From: an uncultured Amylibacter sp. | Lineage (GTDB): Bacteria; Pseudomonadota; Alphaproteobacteria; Rhodobacterales; Rhodobacteraceae | Direction: 5' to 3' | NCBI GenBank assembly: GCA_947497475.1 | Contig: CANMGS010000002.1 | Coordinates: 558,001-622,000, forward strand | Length of the DNA stretch: 64,000 bases | Part shown: positions 34,637 through 44,457 of the stretch, one piece after another | How positions within the stretch are numbered: position 1 is the first letter of the stretch | Layout of the letters: each line of letters starts with the position of its first letter | Program-made: the position numbers and the translations under genes | Notes under the pieces: model-generated | The model's database searches: none | The model's input: the letters and a program-made list of their open reading frames with translations, nothing else | What the model was told of the DNA's origin: nothing

Positions 34637-36042
34637 TTTCCAGCCACCTTCCAATAACTTGTAAATACGTCATCGACTGAGGGTTCGTTCGCTGGAATTT
34701 CACATACGACTTTGGTGATGTTTAAGAAATGCTTCCAATGAAGGTTTTCATCAATGGAGTTGCCGCCCCAGCTGCCACAGCCCATTGATAGAGAAAATGG
34801 TAAACCGTTGGTAAAGGATCCACCTGTTGCAAAACAATGCGCCTGATTAACAATTACACGACATGTTGGCAGCGTTTCCCCCATACCAATGGCACGTGAA
34901 ATATCTGTTGTATGGATACCAACAGAATGACCTACACCGTAATGGTTGAGCATTCTGGCTGCGACTTGTTTCGCACCGTCAAAATCAGATGCGCGGTATA
35001 GTGCAGCCACTCTGGATAGTTTTTCGCCTGATAATGGGTGATTGGCTCCAATGCCACTCGTTTCAACGCAGATGAACTCGGTCGTGGTTGTCACTTGATC
35101 CTCAATCTCAAGTGCTTCTATTAAATCCTCTGCGTCTTGGGCAATCGCGCGCTTGTTGAGATGTCCTTCTGGCCAAAGCCTTTCTACAATATGCTGTTCC
35201 ATATCTGTGCCTAGAACTGCAGCACCAACGTTTTCGAGTTCTGCTATAAAATCTTCATAAATTGAATCAACCACGATCAATGAATTTTCGGATGAACATG
35301 ATGTTGCATTGTCGAAAGTTTTCGAAGCCGTTATCTTTTGCGCTGCATCCACTAAATCGGCAGTTTCATCGACGATAACCGTTACATTTCCTGCACCTAC
35401 ACCAATTGCAGGTGTGCCACTTGAATATGCGCGTTTAACATTATTTTGGCTTCCTGTTACAACCACGAGATCCGTGATCTCTAACATATGTTGTGTTTTC
35501 TCTTTTGTGCCAGGAGCCGGGATCATTTGAACTAAATCTGGGTTCACACCAATACGTTTGAATTCTGCGTGAATATATTCCAATAAGCGTTCACATCCTT
35601 TTACACCTTTTGGTGATGGGGATAGAACTATTGCATTACCGCATTTCACAGCATTAATGATGTTATTTGCAGGCGTAGCGATTGGGTTGGTGGATGGAAC
35701 CACAGAGCCGACCACACCAATAGGACGTGCAATTTCTGTAATACCAGTCTCTGGATTTTCGGAAATAATGCCTTGTGTTTTAGCATCAGCGATATCTCGT
35801 AAAAGCCCTAATGTTTTACGGTGATTTTTGGTGACTTTATCTTTGACGTTGCCAAGCCCAGTTGTTTCAACAGCAAGTGTTGCCATCTCTAAGTTGCGAT
35901 CGGGTTGCATGATTGCCCAACCAACCGCCAATGCAGCTTGATCATAGCGTTCTTGTGTAGCACCCGTTTCAAATTCTTTTTGGGCTTTACGTGCTTTTGC
36001 AACTACATCATCAACGATTTGTAAATCGGTTAGGTTGGTCAT
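34633..36042 (-). CDS. sauS: Acylating aldehyde dehydrogenase, probable sulfoacetaldehyde dehydrogenase (SauS-like)
   Basis: 469 aa, CoA-acylating ALDH family. Catalytic Cys region KTFDNATSCSSENSLIVV (residues about 244-261); cofactor region VVGSVVPSTNPIATPANNII; GGAGN-type VGAGNVTVIVDE; LPTCRVIVNQAHCFATGGSF near the C-terminus. These match the sulfoacetaldehyde/acetaldehyde acylating enzymes. Located after a TctABC-type transporter and overlapping a CoA ligase by 4 bases. Together they would take up sulfoacetate, form sulfoacetyl-CoA and reduce it to sulfoacetaldehyde. Xsc and phosphotransacetylase, which would finish the pathway, are not in the window. Acetaldehyde or another acyl-CoA substrate cannot be excluded. 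Confidence 0.78.
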   Translation of the reverse strand: MTNLTDLQIVDDVVAKARKAQKEFETGATQERYDQAALAVGWAIMQPDRNLEMATLAVETTGLGNVKDKVTKNHRKTLGLLRDIADAKTQGIISENPETGITEIARPIGVVGSVVPSTNPIATPANNIINAVKCGNAIVLSPSPKGVKGCERLLEYIHAEFKRIGVNPDLVQMIPAPGTKEKTQHMLEITDLVVVTGSQNNVKRAYSSGTPAIGVGAGNVTVIVDETADLVDAAQKITASKTFDNATSCSSENSLIVVDSIYEDFIAELENVGAAVLGTDMEQHIVERLWPEGHLNKRAIAQDAEDLIEALEIEDQVTTTTEFICVETSGIGANHPLSGEKLSRVAALYRASDFDGAKQVAARMLNHYGVGHSVGIHTTDISRAIGMGETLPTCRVIVNQAHCFATGGSFTNGLPFSLSMGCGSWGGNSIDENLHWKHFLNITKVVCEIPANEPSVDDVFTSYWKVAGK

Positions 36043-36062
36043 GATAAATCCTAAATTGAATG

Positions 36063-36089
36063 TTGGGGCAGCTATATATGCTGCCCCAA
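36063..36089. terminator. Stem-loop between TctC-type gene and acylating dehydrogenase gene
   Basis: Perfect 10-bp stem TTGGGGCAGC / GCTGCCCCAA with a 7-nt loop TATATAT. On the minus strand there is no T-run after the second arm (CATTCAATTTAGG), so this is more likely a 3' end stabiliser or partial attenuator within one operon than a terminator. Confidence 0.6.
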
Positions 36090-36096
36090 AAAATGT

Positions 36097-37056
36097 TTAG
36101 AGGCCTTTTAATAGCTCTTCGAGAGTTGCTTGACGTGCAGCCCACATAGCTTGGACTTCTTCACGTGTCATGATGTGCATTGGTGAACCACCCGCTTTCA
36201 TGCGTTTTGCTACACGTGCATTTTTGAACATTTCTGGAACTGTAGCCGCTAATTTATCGATTACTTCTTGTGGCGTGCCTTTTGGCACCATCACGCCGCG
36301 AAAGTTCACAGATGCATTATCAACATCCAATCCTTGTTCCTTCATAGTTGGAACGTCAGGCAAGAATTCATTCCGCTCTAAATCAGCCACACCTAATATT
36401 TTGATGTTCCCAGCAGAAGCTGCGCGGAATGCATCGGACAGGTTGTTGACACCACCCATAACATCACCAGCAATCACAGCTTTCATCGCTGCTGCACCGC
36501 CACCTTTTGTTGGGATATAAGCCATTTTTACACCCGCAGCTTTTTCAATCTGCAAGGCTGCAATGTGGTGACCCACGAAAAGACCAGCACCTGAGAATGT
36601 CAATTTGCCTGGATTCTCTTTAGCAAAGGCCACGACATCAGCCATAGAGTTCATTGGGCTGTCTTTACCAACGACAAATACAGCAGGGTCAGCACCCCAG
36701 TTAGCAATTGGCTCAAAGCTGTCTGTGCTATAGTCTACGCCGCCTTTGATTGATTGGGCTACAACGTGCGGAATGTTATATGCTGCCAGTGTATAACCAT
36801 CTTTTTCGGCTTCTGTCGCAAACCAGTTCCAGCCAACACGTCCACCAGCACCTGGTTTGTTGATGATCGCAATTGGCATTCCTAATGCATCTTCGTTACC
36901 AGCTGTCATTGTCACAATACGTGCTTGGAAATCCGTTGCACCACCTGCGCCATATGACACCATCATTAGAACTGGGCGTTCTGGGTAATCACCAGCAACC
37001 GCCGTTCCTATTAAGCCCATCAGCGACACCGCTAGGGCTGCTATTAGTTTCTTCAT
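36097..37056 (-). CDS. Tripartite tricarboxylate transporter substrate-binding protein (TctC/Bug family)
   Basis: 319 aa with a Sec signal (MKKLIAALAVSLMGLIGTAVA). Bug-fold segments: YPERPVLMMVSYGAGGATDF, IINKPGAGGRVGWNWF, AKENPGKLTFSGAG and GVMVPKGTPQEVIDKL. First domain carries the two ligand loops usual for carboxylate binding. Third gene of the tctA-tctB-tctC order. In this cluster sulfoacetate is the likely ligand; that is inference from the downstream enzymes. Confidence 0.92.
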   Translation of the reverse strand: MKKLIAALAVSLMGLIGTAVAGDYPERPVLMMVSYGAGGATDFQARIVTMTAGNEDALGMPIAIINKPGAGGRVGWNWFATEAEKDGYTLAAYNIPHVVAQSIKGGVDYSTDSFEPIANWGADPAVFVVGKDSPMNSMADVVAFAKENPGKLTFSGAGLFVGHHIAALQIEKAAGVKMAYIPTKGGGAAAMKAVIAGDVMGGVNNLSDAFRAASAGNIKILGVADLERNEFLPDVPTMKEQGLDVDNASVNFRGVMVPKGTPQEVIDKLAATVPEMFKNARVAKRMKAGGSPMHIMTREEVQAMWAARQATLEELLKGL

Positions 37057-37092
37057 AAGGTTCTCCTCCCTTGGTTTTGGGCTTAACGCCCT

Positions 37093-37548
37093 TTACATAA
37101 ACACACCGCGCGGAGTGTAGACCTTAAGGACTACTGCGAAGAGTGCGTACATGATTGCGATAAAACCTGCTGTGATGATCACACGTTTCATCCACGTTTT
37201 TGGCTCAGAGTTTGGGGCAGGGTCATAAAAGGATAACAATAGGAAAAACGCTATTGTGCTTGATAGATAAAACCCAAGCCCCTTTGCCGCGAAAAATATA
37301 TAGATAAATGCAATGCCAATTCCTGGCAGCATATTTTTAGTTGCTTCGATGGACAGACCATTTCCCACTTTGGAACGTCCAAGAAGTGCTTTTATAAATG
37401 TCCAAACGGCTAAGACAAAGAATAACGTTGCAATGACGCGCGGAAATAAGAAAGCTTCGGCCGGTTTTTGTGTGTAACTGATCCAGCAAACCCAAGTTGC
37501 TACAAGTGCGATAACGCCAGATGAAATTCTATGTTGTAGATAGTTCAT
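37093..37548 (-). CDS. Tripartite tricarboxylate transporter small subunit (TctB family)
   Basis: 151 aa, four hydrophobic helices (VIALVATWVCWISYT, VIATLFFVLAVWTFI, ATKNMLPGIGIAFIYIFF, SSTIAFFLLLSFYDP). I start at ATG 37548, which overlaps the tctA stop as ATGA and has AGGAAAGCGC before it; the longer frame lies within tctA. It is the small membrane partner of TctA. A short GGGC/GCCC hairpin follows at 37079-37091 before tctC. Confidence 0.88.
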   Translation of the reverse strand: MNYLQHRISSGVIALVATWVCWISYTQKPAEAFLFPRVIATLFFVLAVWTFIKALLGRSKVGNGLSIEATKNMLPGIGIAFIYIFFAAKGLGFYLSSTIAFFLLLSFYDPAPNSEPKTWMKRVIITAGFIAIMYALFAVVLKVYTPRGVFM

Positions 37549-39038
37549 GCGCTTTCCTTTCTTGTAGATAGCTCCGACCATGCAGAATAACCGATTGAAA
37601 GGATGGCGATTGCAATCAAGAAAATATTCAAGCCGCCTGTAAAGAAGTAAGTAAATGCCCCATCTGTTGCGCCAGCAATCATTGATCCTTGCACAAAGTT
37701 AGCTTCTGCGATTGGACCAAGGATTAATCCAAGTACCAGTGGTGCTGCAGAAAAGCCAAAACGCTCAAGGAAATACATCATCGTTCCCAAAACAGCCATA
37801 ACATAAACGTCACCCATTGATTGTTGAACCGCATAAGAACCAAATAAGGCTAGGCCAAGGACGGTTGCAGCCATTACTGATTGTGGGACTTGCGCGACAC
37901 GAGCTGCAAAAGATGCGATGTATATACCAAAGACACACATCAATATTTGTCCAATTAACATTGAGTTAATAAATGGCCATGCCACATCTGGGTGATTGTC
38001 AAACAGGTCTGTACCTGGAAAAATACCATGGATCAGTAAGCCGCCGAGTAAAACTGCTGCTGTTGGGCTGCCAGGAATTGAGAGTGTTAATAATGGTACA
38101 AGAGAGGGGCCAACCATTGCGTTGTTAGCGGATTCCGCTGCAATCACACCTTCGGAGTGACCCGTTCCAAACTTTGCTTTCTCTGGTGAAAACTTCTTAC
38201 TTTGGTCATAGGCAACCAAGCCCGCGATTTGTCCTCCCACACCTGGGATAAGTCCGATTATTGAGCCTGTTATCGTACCAATCATCAAAGACATTTTACG
38301 GCTTATGACTTCTTTAAAGGCTGCGCCTATAGGATGCTTCTTAACTTTGATTTGCTCGACACTTGTATCATAACGTCCCTTACTGAACATCGTAATGACT
38401 TGTGGAATTGCAAATAGGCCAATTAGGGCAGGGATGATATTAACTCCGCCGCCAAGGGATGAATGAAATACAAATCGTTTCACGCCAAGCATATCGTCAA
38501 AACCAATAGTCGCTAACCACATACCAATGCAGCCTGATAAAAGGCCTTTAACGACAGAATTGGATTCCAGAGATCCAATCACGGTCACACCAAGGATTGC
38601 CAACCAAAATAAATGGGATGGACCGAATGCCAATGCCCATTGAGCTAAAACAGGTGTTAGAAAAATAAGAAGAAGGACACCAAAGACACCACCAATCAGG
38701 GAAGAGATAAATGAAAGCTGTAAGGCTTTGGCACCTTCGCCTTTTTGCGCCATTGTATGGCCATCAAGCGTAGTCGCGATATTTGCGGGTGCACCAGGAA
38801 TTTTTAGTAAGATCGCTGATACGGCTCCACCGGCAACCGTAGAAGTATAGGCAGCACCTAGTAAAATAAGCCCATGAACAGGGGTGAGGTGAAACGTAAA
38901 TGGAATTAACAATGCCACTGCCATCGTTGGTGACAGGCCAGGCGTTGCTCCAAGGATTAATCCACCGATCGTGCCGCCGATCAATAGCAACATCGAAATG
39001 GGCGTAAATACTTCCCCAAAATAATAGATGAATTCCAT
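37545..39038 (-). CDS. Tripartite tricarboxylate transporter large permease (TctA family)
   Basis: 497 aa, about 12 helices. Family motifs: GATPGLSPTMAVALLIPFTF, GAAYTSTVAGGAVSAILLKIPGAP split over residues about 61-84, and LIPGVGGQIAGLVAYDQSKK with ALVPLLTLSIPGSPTAAVL-like VPLLTLSIPGSPTAAVLLGG. First gene of a five-gene minus-strand run (tctA-tctB-tctC-acylating ALDH-CoA ligase). Upstream lies the LacI-type operator and divergent regulator. Confidence 0.94.
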   Translation of the reverse strand: MEFIYYFGEVFTPISMLLLIGGTIGGLILGATPGLSPTMAVALLIPFTFHLTPVHGLILLGAAYTSTVAGGAVSAILLKIPGAPANIATTLDGHTMAQKGEGAKALQLSFISSLIGGVFGVLLLIFLTPVLAQWALAFGPSHLFWLAILGVTVIGSLESNSVVKGLLSGCIGMWLATIGFDDMLGVKRFVFHSSLGGGVNIIPALIGLFAIPQVITMFSKGRYDTSVEQIKVKKHPIGAAFKEVISRKMSLMIGTITGSIIGLIPGVGGQIAGLVAYDQSKKFSPEKAKFGTGHSEGVIAAESANNAMVGPSLVPLLTLSIPGSPTAAVLLGGLLIHGIFPGTDLFDNHPDVAWPFINSMLIGQILMCVFGIYIASFAARVAQVPQSVMAATVLGLALFGSYAVQQSMGDVYVMAVLGTMMYFLERFGFSAAPLVLGLILGPIAEANFVQGSMIAGATDGAFTYFFTGGLNIFLIAIAILSIGYSAWSELSTRKESA

Positions 39039-39084
39039 AGTCTAGATCTCCCAATGATTCTTAGGGTATGGAATGAAAATAATA

Positions 39085-39100
39085 ATGCAAACGTTTTCAT
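39085..39100. promoter_or_regulatory. LacI-type operator between tctA and the LacI regulator
   Basis: ATGCAAACGTTTTCAT, a 16-bp near-perfect palindrome with the central AACGTT core of LacI/GalR operators (one mismatched pair). It lies in the 82-bp divergent region, 47 bases from the tctA start and 20 bases from the regulator start, so binding could repress both. Confidence 0.7.
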
Positions 39101-39119
39101 TTTGATGTAAGTAAAGTAC

Positions 39120-40142
39120 ATGAAAACAGTAAAACAGGCCGATATCATTGATGTAGCGAACCATGCAGGGGTATCACCTGCTACTGTTTCACGATCGTTG
39201 AACCATCCAGATAAAGTGAAGCCAGATACGCGTAAACGTATCCAAAAGGCGATTGAAGAAACTGGTTATATTCGAAATCGTGCGGCACAAGCTATTCATG
39301 GTCGTCGTAGTGGAACCGTTGGGCTTATTGTTCCAACACTGGATAACGCAATTTTCGCAAACCTTATTCAAGCGTTTTCCGATCAGTTACACTCGAGCGG
39401 TTTTACAATGCTAGTCGCAACGCATGGTTACGATCTCGATCGTGAGTACACATTGCTTCGTTCGTTATTAGAACATCGTGTCGAAGGTGTAGGCTTGATT
39501 GGTTTGGATCATAAAGAAGAAACTTATGCACTGATAGAGCGCCGTGGCACTCCCTGTGTCTCGATGTGGAATTATATAGATGATGCTCGTATTCCATGTG
39601 TTGGCGTTGATAACTACCAAGCGGGGCGAACGATTGCTAAGCATGTCTTGGAATTAGGGCACAAAGACATAGCATTAGTTTTCCCTGAAGCTCGCGGGAA
39701 TGATAGGGCGCAAAGCCGCTTAAATGGTGTGGTCGATGTTTTAAACGGGGCACATGTTGAAATTCCAAAAGATAGACATATTAAGACTTTATATTCCATC
39801 AAACATGCACGTGAAGCTGCGACGCCGTTATTTGTTGGTGACTATATTCCAACAGCAATTATCGCGGGGAATGATGTGATTGCACAAGGCGTCATACATG
39901 CGGCTCATGCTATGAATGTTTCTATCCCAAATGATGTTTCTGTTGCTGGCATTGGTGACTTTTCAGGATCGGCACATATGTTTCCCAGCCTTTCAACCGT
40001 ACGACTAAGACCAAACAAAGTTGGGCAAATGGCCGGAATTATTTTGGACAGACTTATTAATGATCCCGAGAGTGATGCATCTGACCATATTTCAATCTCA
40101 AGCGAGCTTATGAAGCGTGAGAGTACCCAGATATTTAGATGA
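39120..40142 (+). CDS. LacI family transcriptional regulator
   Basis: 340 aa. HTH/hinge start IIDVANHAGVSPATVSRSLN (residues about 9-28), then a periplasmic-binding-protein-like sensor domain (GTVGLIVPTLDNAIFANLIQ; VSVAGIGDFSGSAHMFPSLS). Divergent from the TctABC-acylating dehydrogenase-ligase operon, and a palindromic operator lies between. The likely role is repression of the operon until the substrate or a CoA derivative appears. The frame ends at TGA just before the RND gene on the other strand. Confidence 0.93.
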   Translation: MKTVKQADIIDVANHAGVSPATVSRSLNHPDKVKPDTRKRIQKAIEETGYIRNRAAQAIHGRRSGTVGLIVPTLDNAIFANLIQAFSDQLHSSGFTMLVATHGYDLDREYTLLRSLLEHRVEGVGLIGLDHKEETYALIERRGTPCVSMWNYIDDARIPCVGVDNYQAGRTIAKHVLELGHKDIALVFPEARGNDRAQSRLNGVVDVLNGAHVEIPKDRHIKTLYSIKHAREAATPLFVGDYIPTAIIAGNDVIAQGVIHAAHAMNVSIPNDVSVAGIGDFSGSAHMFPSLSTVRLRPNKVGQMAGIILDRLINDPESDASDHISISSELMKRESTQIFR

Positions 40143-40149
40143 CTTTCAT

Positions 40150-43100
40150 TTATTTGGAACCATATCGGAACATAAGATAATATGCGCTTGGTACAAAGAA
40201 TAATGACATAATTGACGACAACAACAATCCGCCAATCATTAACGTAGCCATAGGCTCGAATAATGCACCTCCAGAGATTGCCATAGGCAAAAGGCCCAAG
40301 ACTGTCGTGAGCGAGGTTAGTATGATTGGCGTCACACGTTTACCTGAAGCTGAAATTATAGCTTCTTTCAAACCGAGTTTTTTGCGGTCAATGTCGATCT
40401 GATCAATCAGAACAATTGCATTGTTAATAATAATCCCCATAAGTGAAATTAACCCTAAAATAGCAAAGAATGACATTGGTCTTCCTGTAAAATAGAGCGC
40501 AAGTGGTGCGCCTACTACAATCAATGGTACTGTCATAAATGTTAGTGTCACTCGTCTTGCTGAGTTGAACTGGAACATTAATGCAAGAAGCATAATAATC
40601 AAACCAAGTGGCAAGCCAGCTGCAAGTTTAGCATTTGTTTCTGCGCTCGCATCTGTTTCCCCACCGATTTCCAGTGAGTGACCACCAGATAGGTCTAAAC
40701 CATCTAATGTCGGCTGTATCAAGCCGAGAACATCTGCAGCACTAAGTGTTTCGCTCTTCCCTGAAATTATAATTTGGCGCTCTTGGTTTTCACGGCGAAA
40801 TTGTGAGTATTCTAATTTTGGCCTAAAGGTTGCAACCTGATCGAGTGATATCAATTGACCATTTGCTGGAATTGAAAGGTTTGCCAAATCTTCGATGCTG
40901 TCTCGAAAAGTTTCGTTCGCCCGTAATACAATTGGAATAGATTCTGATCCATCACGGAATGTGGAATAAGACGTACCTGAAAAATATGTGTCCATTACAT
41001 CTGAAATTTCTTGTGATGTTATTCCGAATTCACGCGCTTTGTTTTGAGCAATATCAATGACAATTTTCAAAGATTTATTACCCCAGTCGTTTTCATTTTG
41101 ACCAATGTGTGGAACTGTATCAAACGCTGCTTCAACATCTTTTGCCATCGCTAAAAGATGATCTAGGTCTGGCCCTTTAAGTTTAATTTCTACAATGCCA
41201 GATTCTGCGCCGCCCATGGACAGGCGTTTAACTTTAAACCGTGCAGCAGGATGATTTTCTATAAGATATTGTTTAGCACGGTTTCCTGCTTTAATTGCAC
41301 CAGCAGCATCTTTGGTGTTTACCAAAATGAATGCAGACGCTGGATTCACATCCGCAGGGCTTAAAGCAAGATAGAAGCGGGGCCCACCATCACCAACATA
41401 GACTGTTGTGTTTACAACTTCTTCGTTTTCGCTTTTGTTCAGTAACCATTTTTCTACAGCTAAAGCTTCTTCTTCTGTACGTGAAATAGAAGTTCCTTTA
41501 GGCATATCCAAATAAATCATATATTCAGATCGTTCACTTAGTGGGAACATCTCTGATTTTAACCAACCAAAAACGTTTGTAGACAGAAAAACTGAGAAGT
41601 ATGCGAGTAGAATAATAGGAATACCAAAAGGCAGGACACGTGTAATTACTGAACGGTATGTTTTTATAAGCCAATTATCTTCTTTAGGTGTCGTATCCGA
41701 ACTGCTTTTAAGCATTATGACGCATAAATACGGAAGTATATAATGTGCAGTGACCCAAGACCCAATCAACATTAATGCCACAACGGCACCTAATGAAAAT
41801 GCAAACTCTCCATCCGTACCATCTAAGATAAACATTGGGGTGAATGCAGAAATAGTTGTGATAGATGCGACAGCCAATGGAATGAAAAACTGACCACCAG
41901 CACCAATTGCGGCATCTTTTACCGCTATCCCTTTGTTCAGGCGATTTTGTATATCTTCAACCACCACTAATCCATTATCAACCAACAAGCCCAGTGAAAT
42001 GATGACCGCTGCAATGGAAATCTGATGAAGATCAATGCCCATCTGCGACATGCCCATAAGAGCAAACATCAGTGTAAAGGGCACGATACATGCGATGATA
42101 AAGGCTACTCGTAGCCCAAGAAACACCATCATCACTAAAACAACTACTGCAAAAGTCTGTAATACATTTACCAACGCTGCATTAATAGATTCTGTAACAG
42201 CCGTCTCTTGGAATGTGGAAAAGGCATATGATATACCAATTGCCTGGGTTTGTTCATAGGCCTCTACGCGATCCTTAAGGGCGGCGCCAATTTTTTGAAT
42301 ATCCTGACTATCTGTCATTTCAACAGCTAATACGACAGCAGGATGGCCATTGAAATATACAGGCTTATCGTGTGGTTCTTTATAGCCTCTTCGTACCGTC
42401 ATAAGATCTTTAAGGCGTACAAAACCAGAAAGTCCTTGCACTTTGGTCAAGACATTTCCAATTGCCTCTACATTGTCTAAGTCGCCATTGGCTTCTAAGA
42501 TTAATGTTGTGCCGTTTGAATCCAATTCACCAGCAGGCAGAATGACGTTTTGCGCCTGTAGATCGCTTAAAACCTGATTTATTTGAACACCAACCGAGGC
42601 AAGTTTGCGAGAATCCAACTCCAACCATATACGTTCTTCTTGTTCGCCAAAGATTGTAACTTTGGAAATACCATTTAATTTATATAAATCTTCTCGCAGA
42701 TCGTCCGCAGAATCTTTTAACTCGCGGTATGAAAAGCCATCACCAGTCACCGCAATCGTTGCAATCGAAACATCGCCAAAGTTTGTATTAACACTTGGTC
42801 CAATTGTACCTTCGGGCAGGGTGCTCTCTATATCCGACATTTTGTTGCGAATATCTTGAAAGACCTGATCAATTTCTGCTTTTGGAATGGTGTCATAAAC
42901 AGCTAAATCAATCTTAGCGTAACCTGTTGAAATTAGTGTATTAATATCCTCTACTTCCCCAATCTCACGAGCGGCACGTTCAATAGGCGTGACAATAAGA
43001 TCTTCCATACGTTCTGGTGACATGCCTGGAAATTGTGCGGTGACAATTGCTGATCGTATCGTAATCGCAGGGTTTTCTCTTTTTGGAAGACTGCCGTATG

Positions 43101-43185
43101 TTATTAAGCCTTGTAGTAAAAGACCGATCATAACTAATACAGTAAAGCGGCTTTTATTCAGCCCAAAGCGCGTTAAAAAATCCAT
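40150..43185 (-). CDS. RND-family multidrug/efflux permease
   Basis: 1011 aa AcrB-type trimer subunit with about 12 helices and two periplasmic loops. N-terminal SRFTVLVMIGLLLQGLITYG, then LPKRENPAITIRSAIVTAQF, TPIERAAREI, and the helix-4 motif GLLVDNGLVVVEDI, in which the second of the two usual Asp residues is Asn. Second half contains MGIIINNAIVLIDQID. Forms a proton-driven exporter with the adaptor upstream. No outer-membrane TolC is adjacent. The substrate is unknown; exported drugs or lipids are both possible. Confidence 0.93.
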   Translation of the reverse strand: MDFLTRFGLNKSRFTVLVMIGLLLQGLITYGSLPKRENPAITIRSAIVTAQFPGMSPERMEDLIVTPIERAAREIGEVEDINTLISTGYAKIDLAVYDTIPKAEIDQVFQDIRNKMSDIESTLPEGTIGPSVNTNFGDVSIATIAVTGDGFSYRELKDSADDLREDLYKLNGISKVTIFGEQEERIWLELDSRKLASVGVQINQVLSDLQAQNVILPAGELDSNGTTLILEANGDLDNVEAIGNVLTKVQGLSGFVRLKDLMTVRRGYKEPHDKPVYFNGHPAVVLAVEMTDSQDIQKIGAALKDRVEAYEQTQAIGISYAFSTFQETAVTESINAALVNVLQTFAVVVLVMMVFLGLRVAFIIACIVPFTLMFALMGMSQMGIDLHQISIAAVIISLGLLVDNGLVVVEDIQNRLNKGIAVKDAAIGAGGQFFIPLAVASITTISAFTPMFILDGTDGEFAFSLGAVVALMLIGSWVTAHYILPYLCVIMLKSSSDTTPKEDNWLIKTYRSVITRVLPFGIPIILLAYFSVFLSTNVFGWLKSEMFPLSERSEYMIYLDMPKGTSISRTEEEALAVEKWLLNKSENEEVVNTTVYVGDGGPRFYLALSPADVNPASAFILVNTKDAAGAIKAGNRAKQYLIENHPAARFKVKRLSMGGAESGIVEIKLKGPDLDHLLAMAKDVEAAFDTVPHIGQNENDWGNKSLKIVIDIAQNKAREFGITSQEISDVMDTYFSGTSYSTFRDGSESIPIVLRANETFRDSIEDLANLSIPANGQLISLDQVATFRPKLEYSQFRRENQERQIIISGKSETLSAADVLGLIQPTLDGLDLSGGHSLEIGGETDASAETNAKLAAGLPLGLIIMLLALMFQFNSARRVTLTFMTVPLIVVGAPLALYFTGRPMSFFAILGLISLMGIIINNAIVLIDQIDIDRKKLGLKEAIISASGKRVTPIILTSLTTVLGLLPMAISGGALFEPMATLMIGGLLLSSIMSLFFVPSAYYLMFRYGSK

Positions 43186-43193
43186 GATCAGAC

Positions 43194-44309
43194 CTATTCG
43201 CTATCAGGTAAAAGCTTAACTTTCAGCCCATCTCGTAAAAATGAAACACCCGCTGATGCGACACGTTCTCCGACAGATAAGCCTTCGACAACCAATAAAG
43301 AGTTTTCTCGAACGCCAGCAACCATTACTTGGCGTTCTTTAACTGTACTGGTTTCCGGATCATAGACAAATATCCCCATTGGTGATGGGTCATTTACCTT
43401 CTCTTGTCTTTCTATTTGCCCTTCTTTGATTGATGCACTTAAAGGGACAGGGAAGCCCGATCCTGTAGGGATTTTGAACTCAAAGGAAACTTCTACGGCC
43501 ATACCAGCTTTTATGGATGGATCCGTTTCTACGACTGTTACTACGATTGGGAATGATGAGACTGTATCGGCGCGTGATCCTAATTCACTGACAACGGCAT
43601 CTAAAACAATAGAAGGATTATCTGCTAATCTTACTTTGGCACGCTTTCCAACGGTTAGTTGGCTTACCGTGTCATAGTTTACTGAAAAGGATACCTCGAA
43701 TGTATCTGCCGCATAAATTGTTGCGATTGGGCTGCCTGCGTTAATTGTTGAAAATGAATCGACATCTAATGTGTTGATAATGCCATCAAATGGGGCTTTT
43801 AGGACCGCTTTTGTTAAATTTTCTTTTGCTGTTTCTAGGTTTTTCTCGGCTTGAACCAACTGTGCGTTTGCTGTGATTGCATCGGTACGCGCATTATCTA
43901 CAGAAACTTTTGTGACAGATCCATTGACCAATAGCTTCTCTTGGCGCTCTAAATTATCAGCTGCATTTTCGGACGTTGCGCGTGCTAATGTGACTGCGGC
44001 TTCAGAATTTTCAACGCTTAATTCAAGAGAGGTTGTTTCAATTTCGGCAATGATATCGCCTCTTTTGATTTGTTGTCCAACCTTTAAATCCACTTCTCTT
44101 AATTTCCCCGCAACTTCAAAGGAAAGTGCAGAAACCGATGCAGGTTGTAGAACAGATGGAAAGCGCCGAATTGTTGAGCGTTCGCTTTCTTGTATGAGAA
44201 CCGTTTTTAATCCACGAATAGCGGATTCTTTGTTATTCGCGCTTTCTTCATCATCCTTACAAGCGGCCAAACTTAAGGCTAACGCCATAATTATGAATAT
44301 TTTTTGCAT
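43194..44309 (-). CDS. RND efflux periplasmic adaptor (lipoprotein)
   Basis: 371 aa, HlyD/AcrA-type. Lipoprotein signal MQKIFIIMALALSLAACKDD with the lipobox Cys at residue 17. Adaptor segments: ALSFEVAGKLREVDLKVGQQ, DIIAEIETTSL, a coiled-coil of residues about 85-150, and KAPFDGIINTLDVDSFSTI. First gene of a two-gene minus-strand unit with the RND permease 8 bases downstream. Confidence 0.92.
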   Translation of the reverse strand: MQKIFIIMALALSLAACKDDEESANNKESAIRGLKTVLIQESERSTIRRFPSVLQPASVSALSFEVAGKLREVDLKVGQQIKRGDIIAEIETTSLELSVENSEAAVTLARATSENAADNLERQEKLLVNGSVTKVSVDNARTDAITANAQLVQAEKNLETAKENLTKAVLKAPFDGIINTLDVDSFSTINAGSPIATIYAADTFEVSFSVNYDTVSQLTVGKRAKVRLADNPSIVLDAVVSELGSRADTVSSFPIVVTVVETDPSIKAGMAVEVSFEFKIPTGSGFPVPLSASIKEGQIERQEKVNDPSPMGIFVYDPETSTVKERQVMVAGVRENSLLVVEGLSVGERVASAGVSFLRDGLKVKLLPDSE

Positions 44310-44457
44310 GAATAGTCCCCTTTTTTCACTTCAATCATAACCTATAGAGCTTCGATAAATAATTGAAAAACCTGTCTATGAATTGATAGTTATAAGATTT
44401 AATCTAACAATGTTTTACAATTAAAGGAAATGACCTATTACACTTATAAGTCAAATT

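Noticed and set aside
40150-43185. Heavy-metal (CusA-type) efflux assignment of the RND gene
   Set aside because: The GLLVDNGLVVVED and MGIIINNAIVLID helices fit the general HAE-like group; no metal-binding neighbours or sensor genes.
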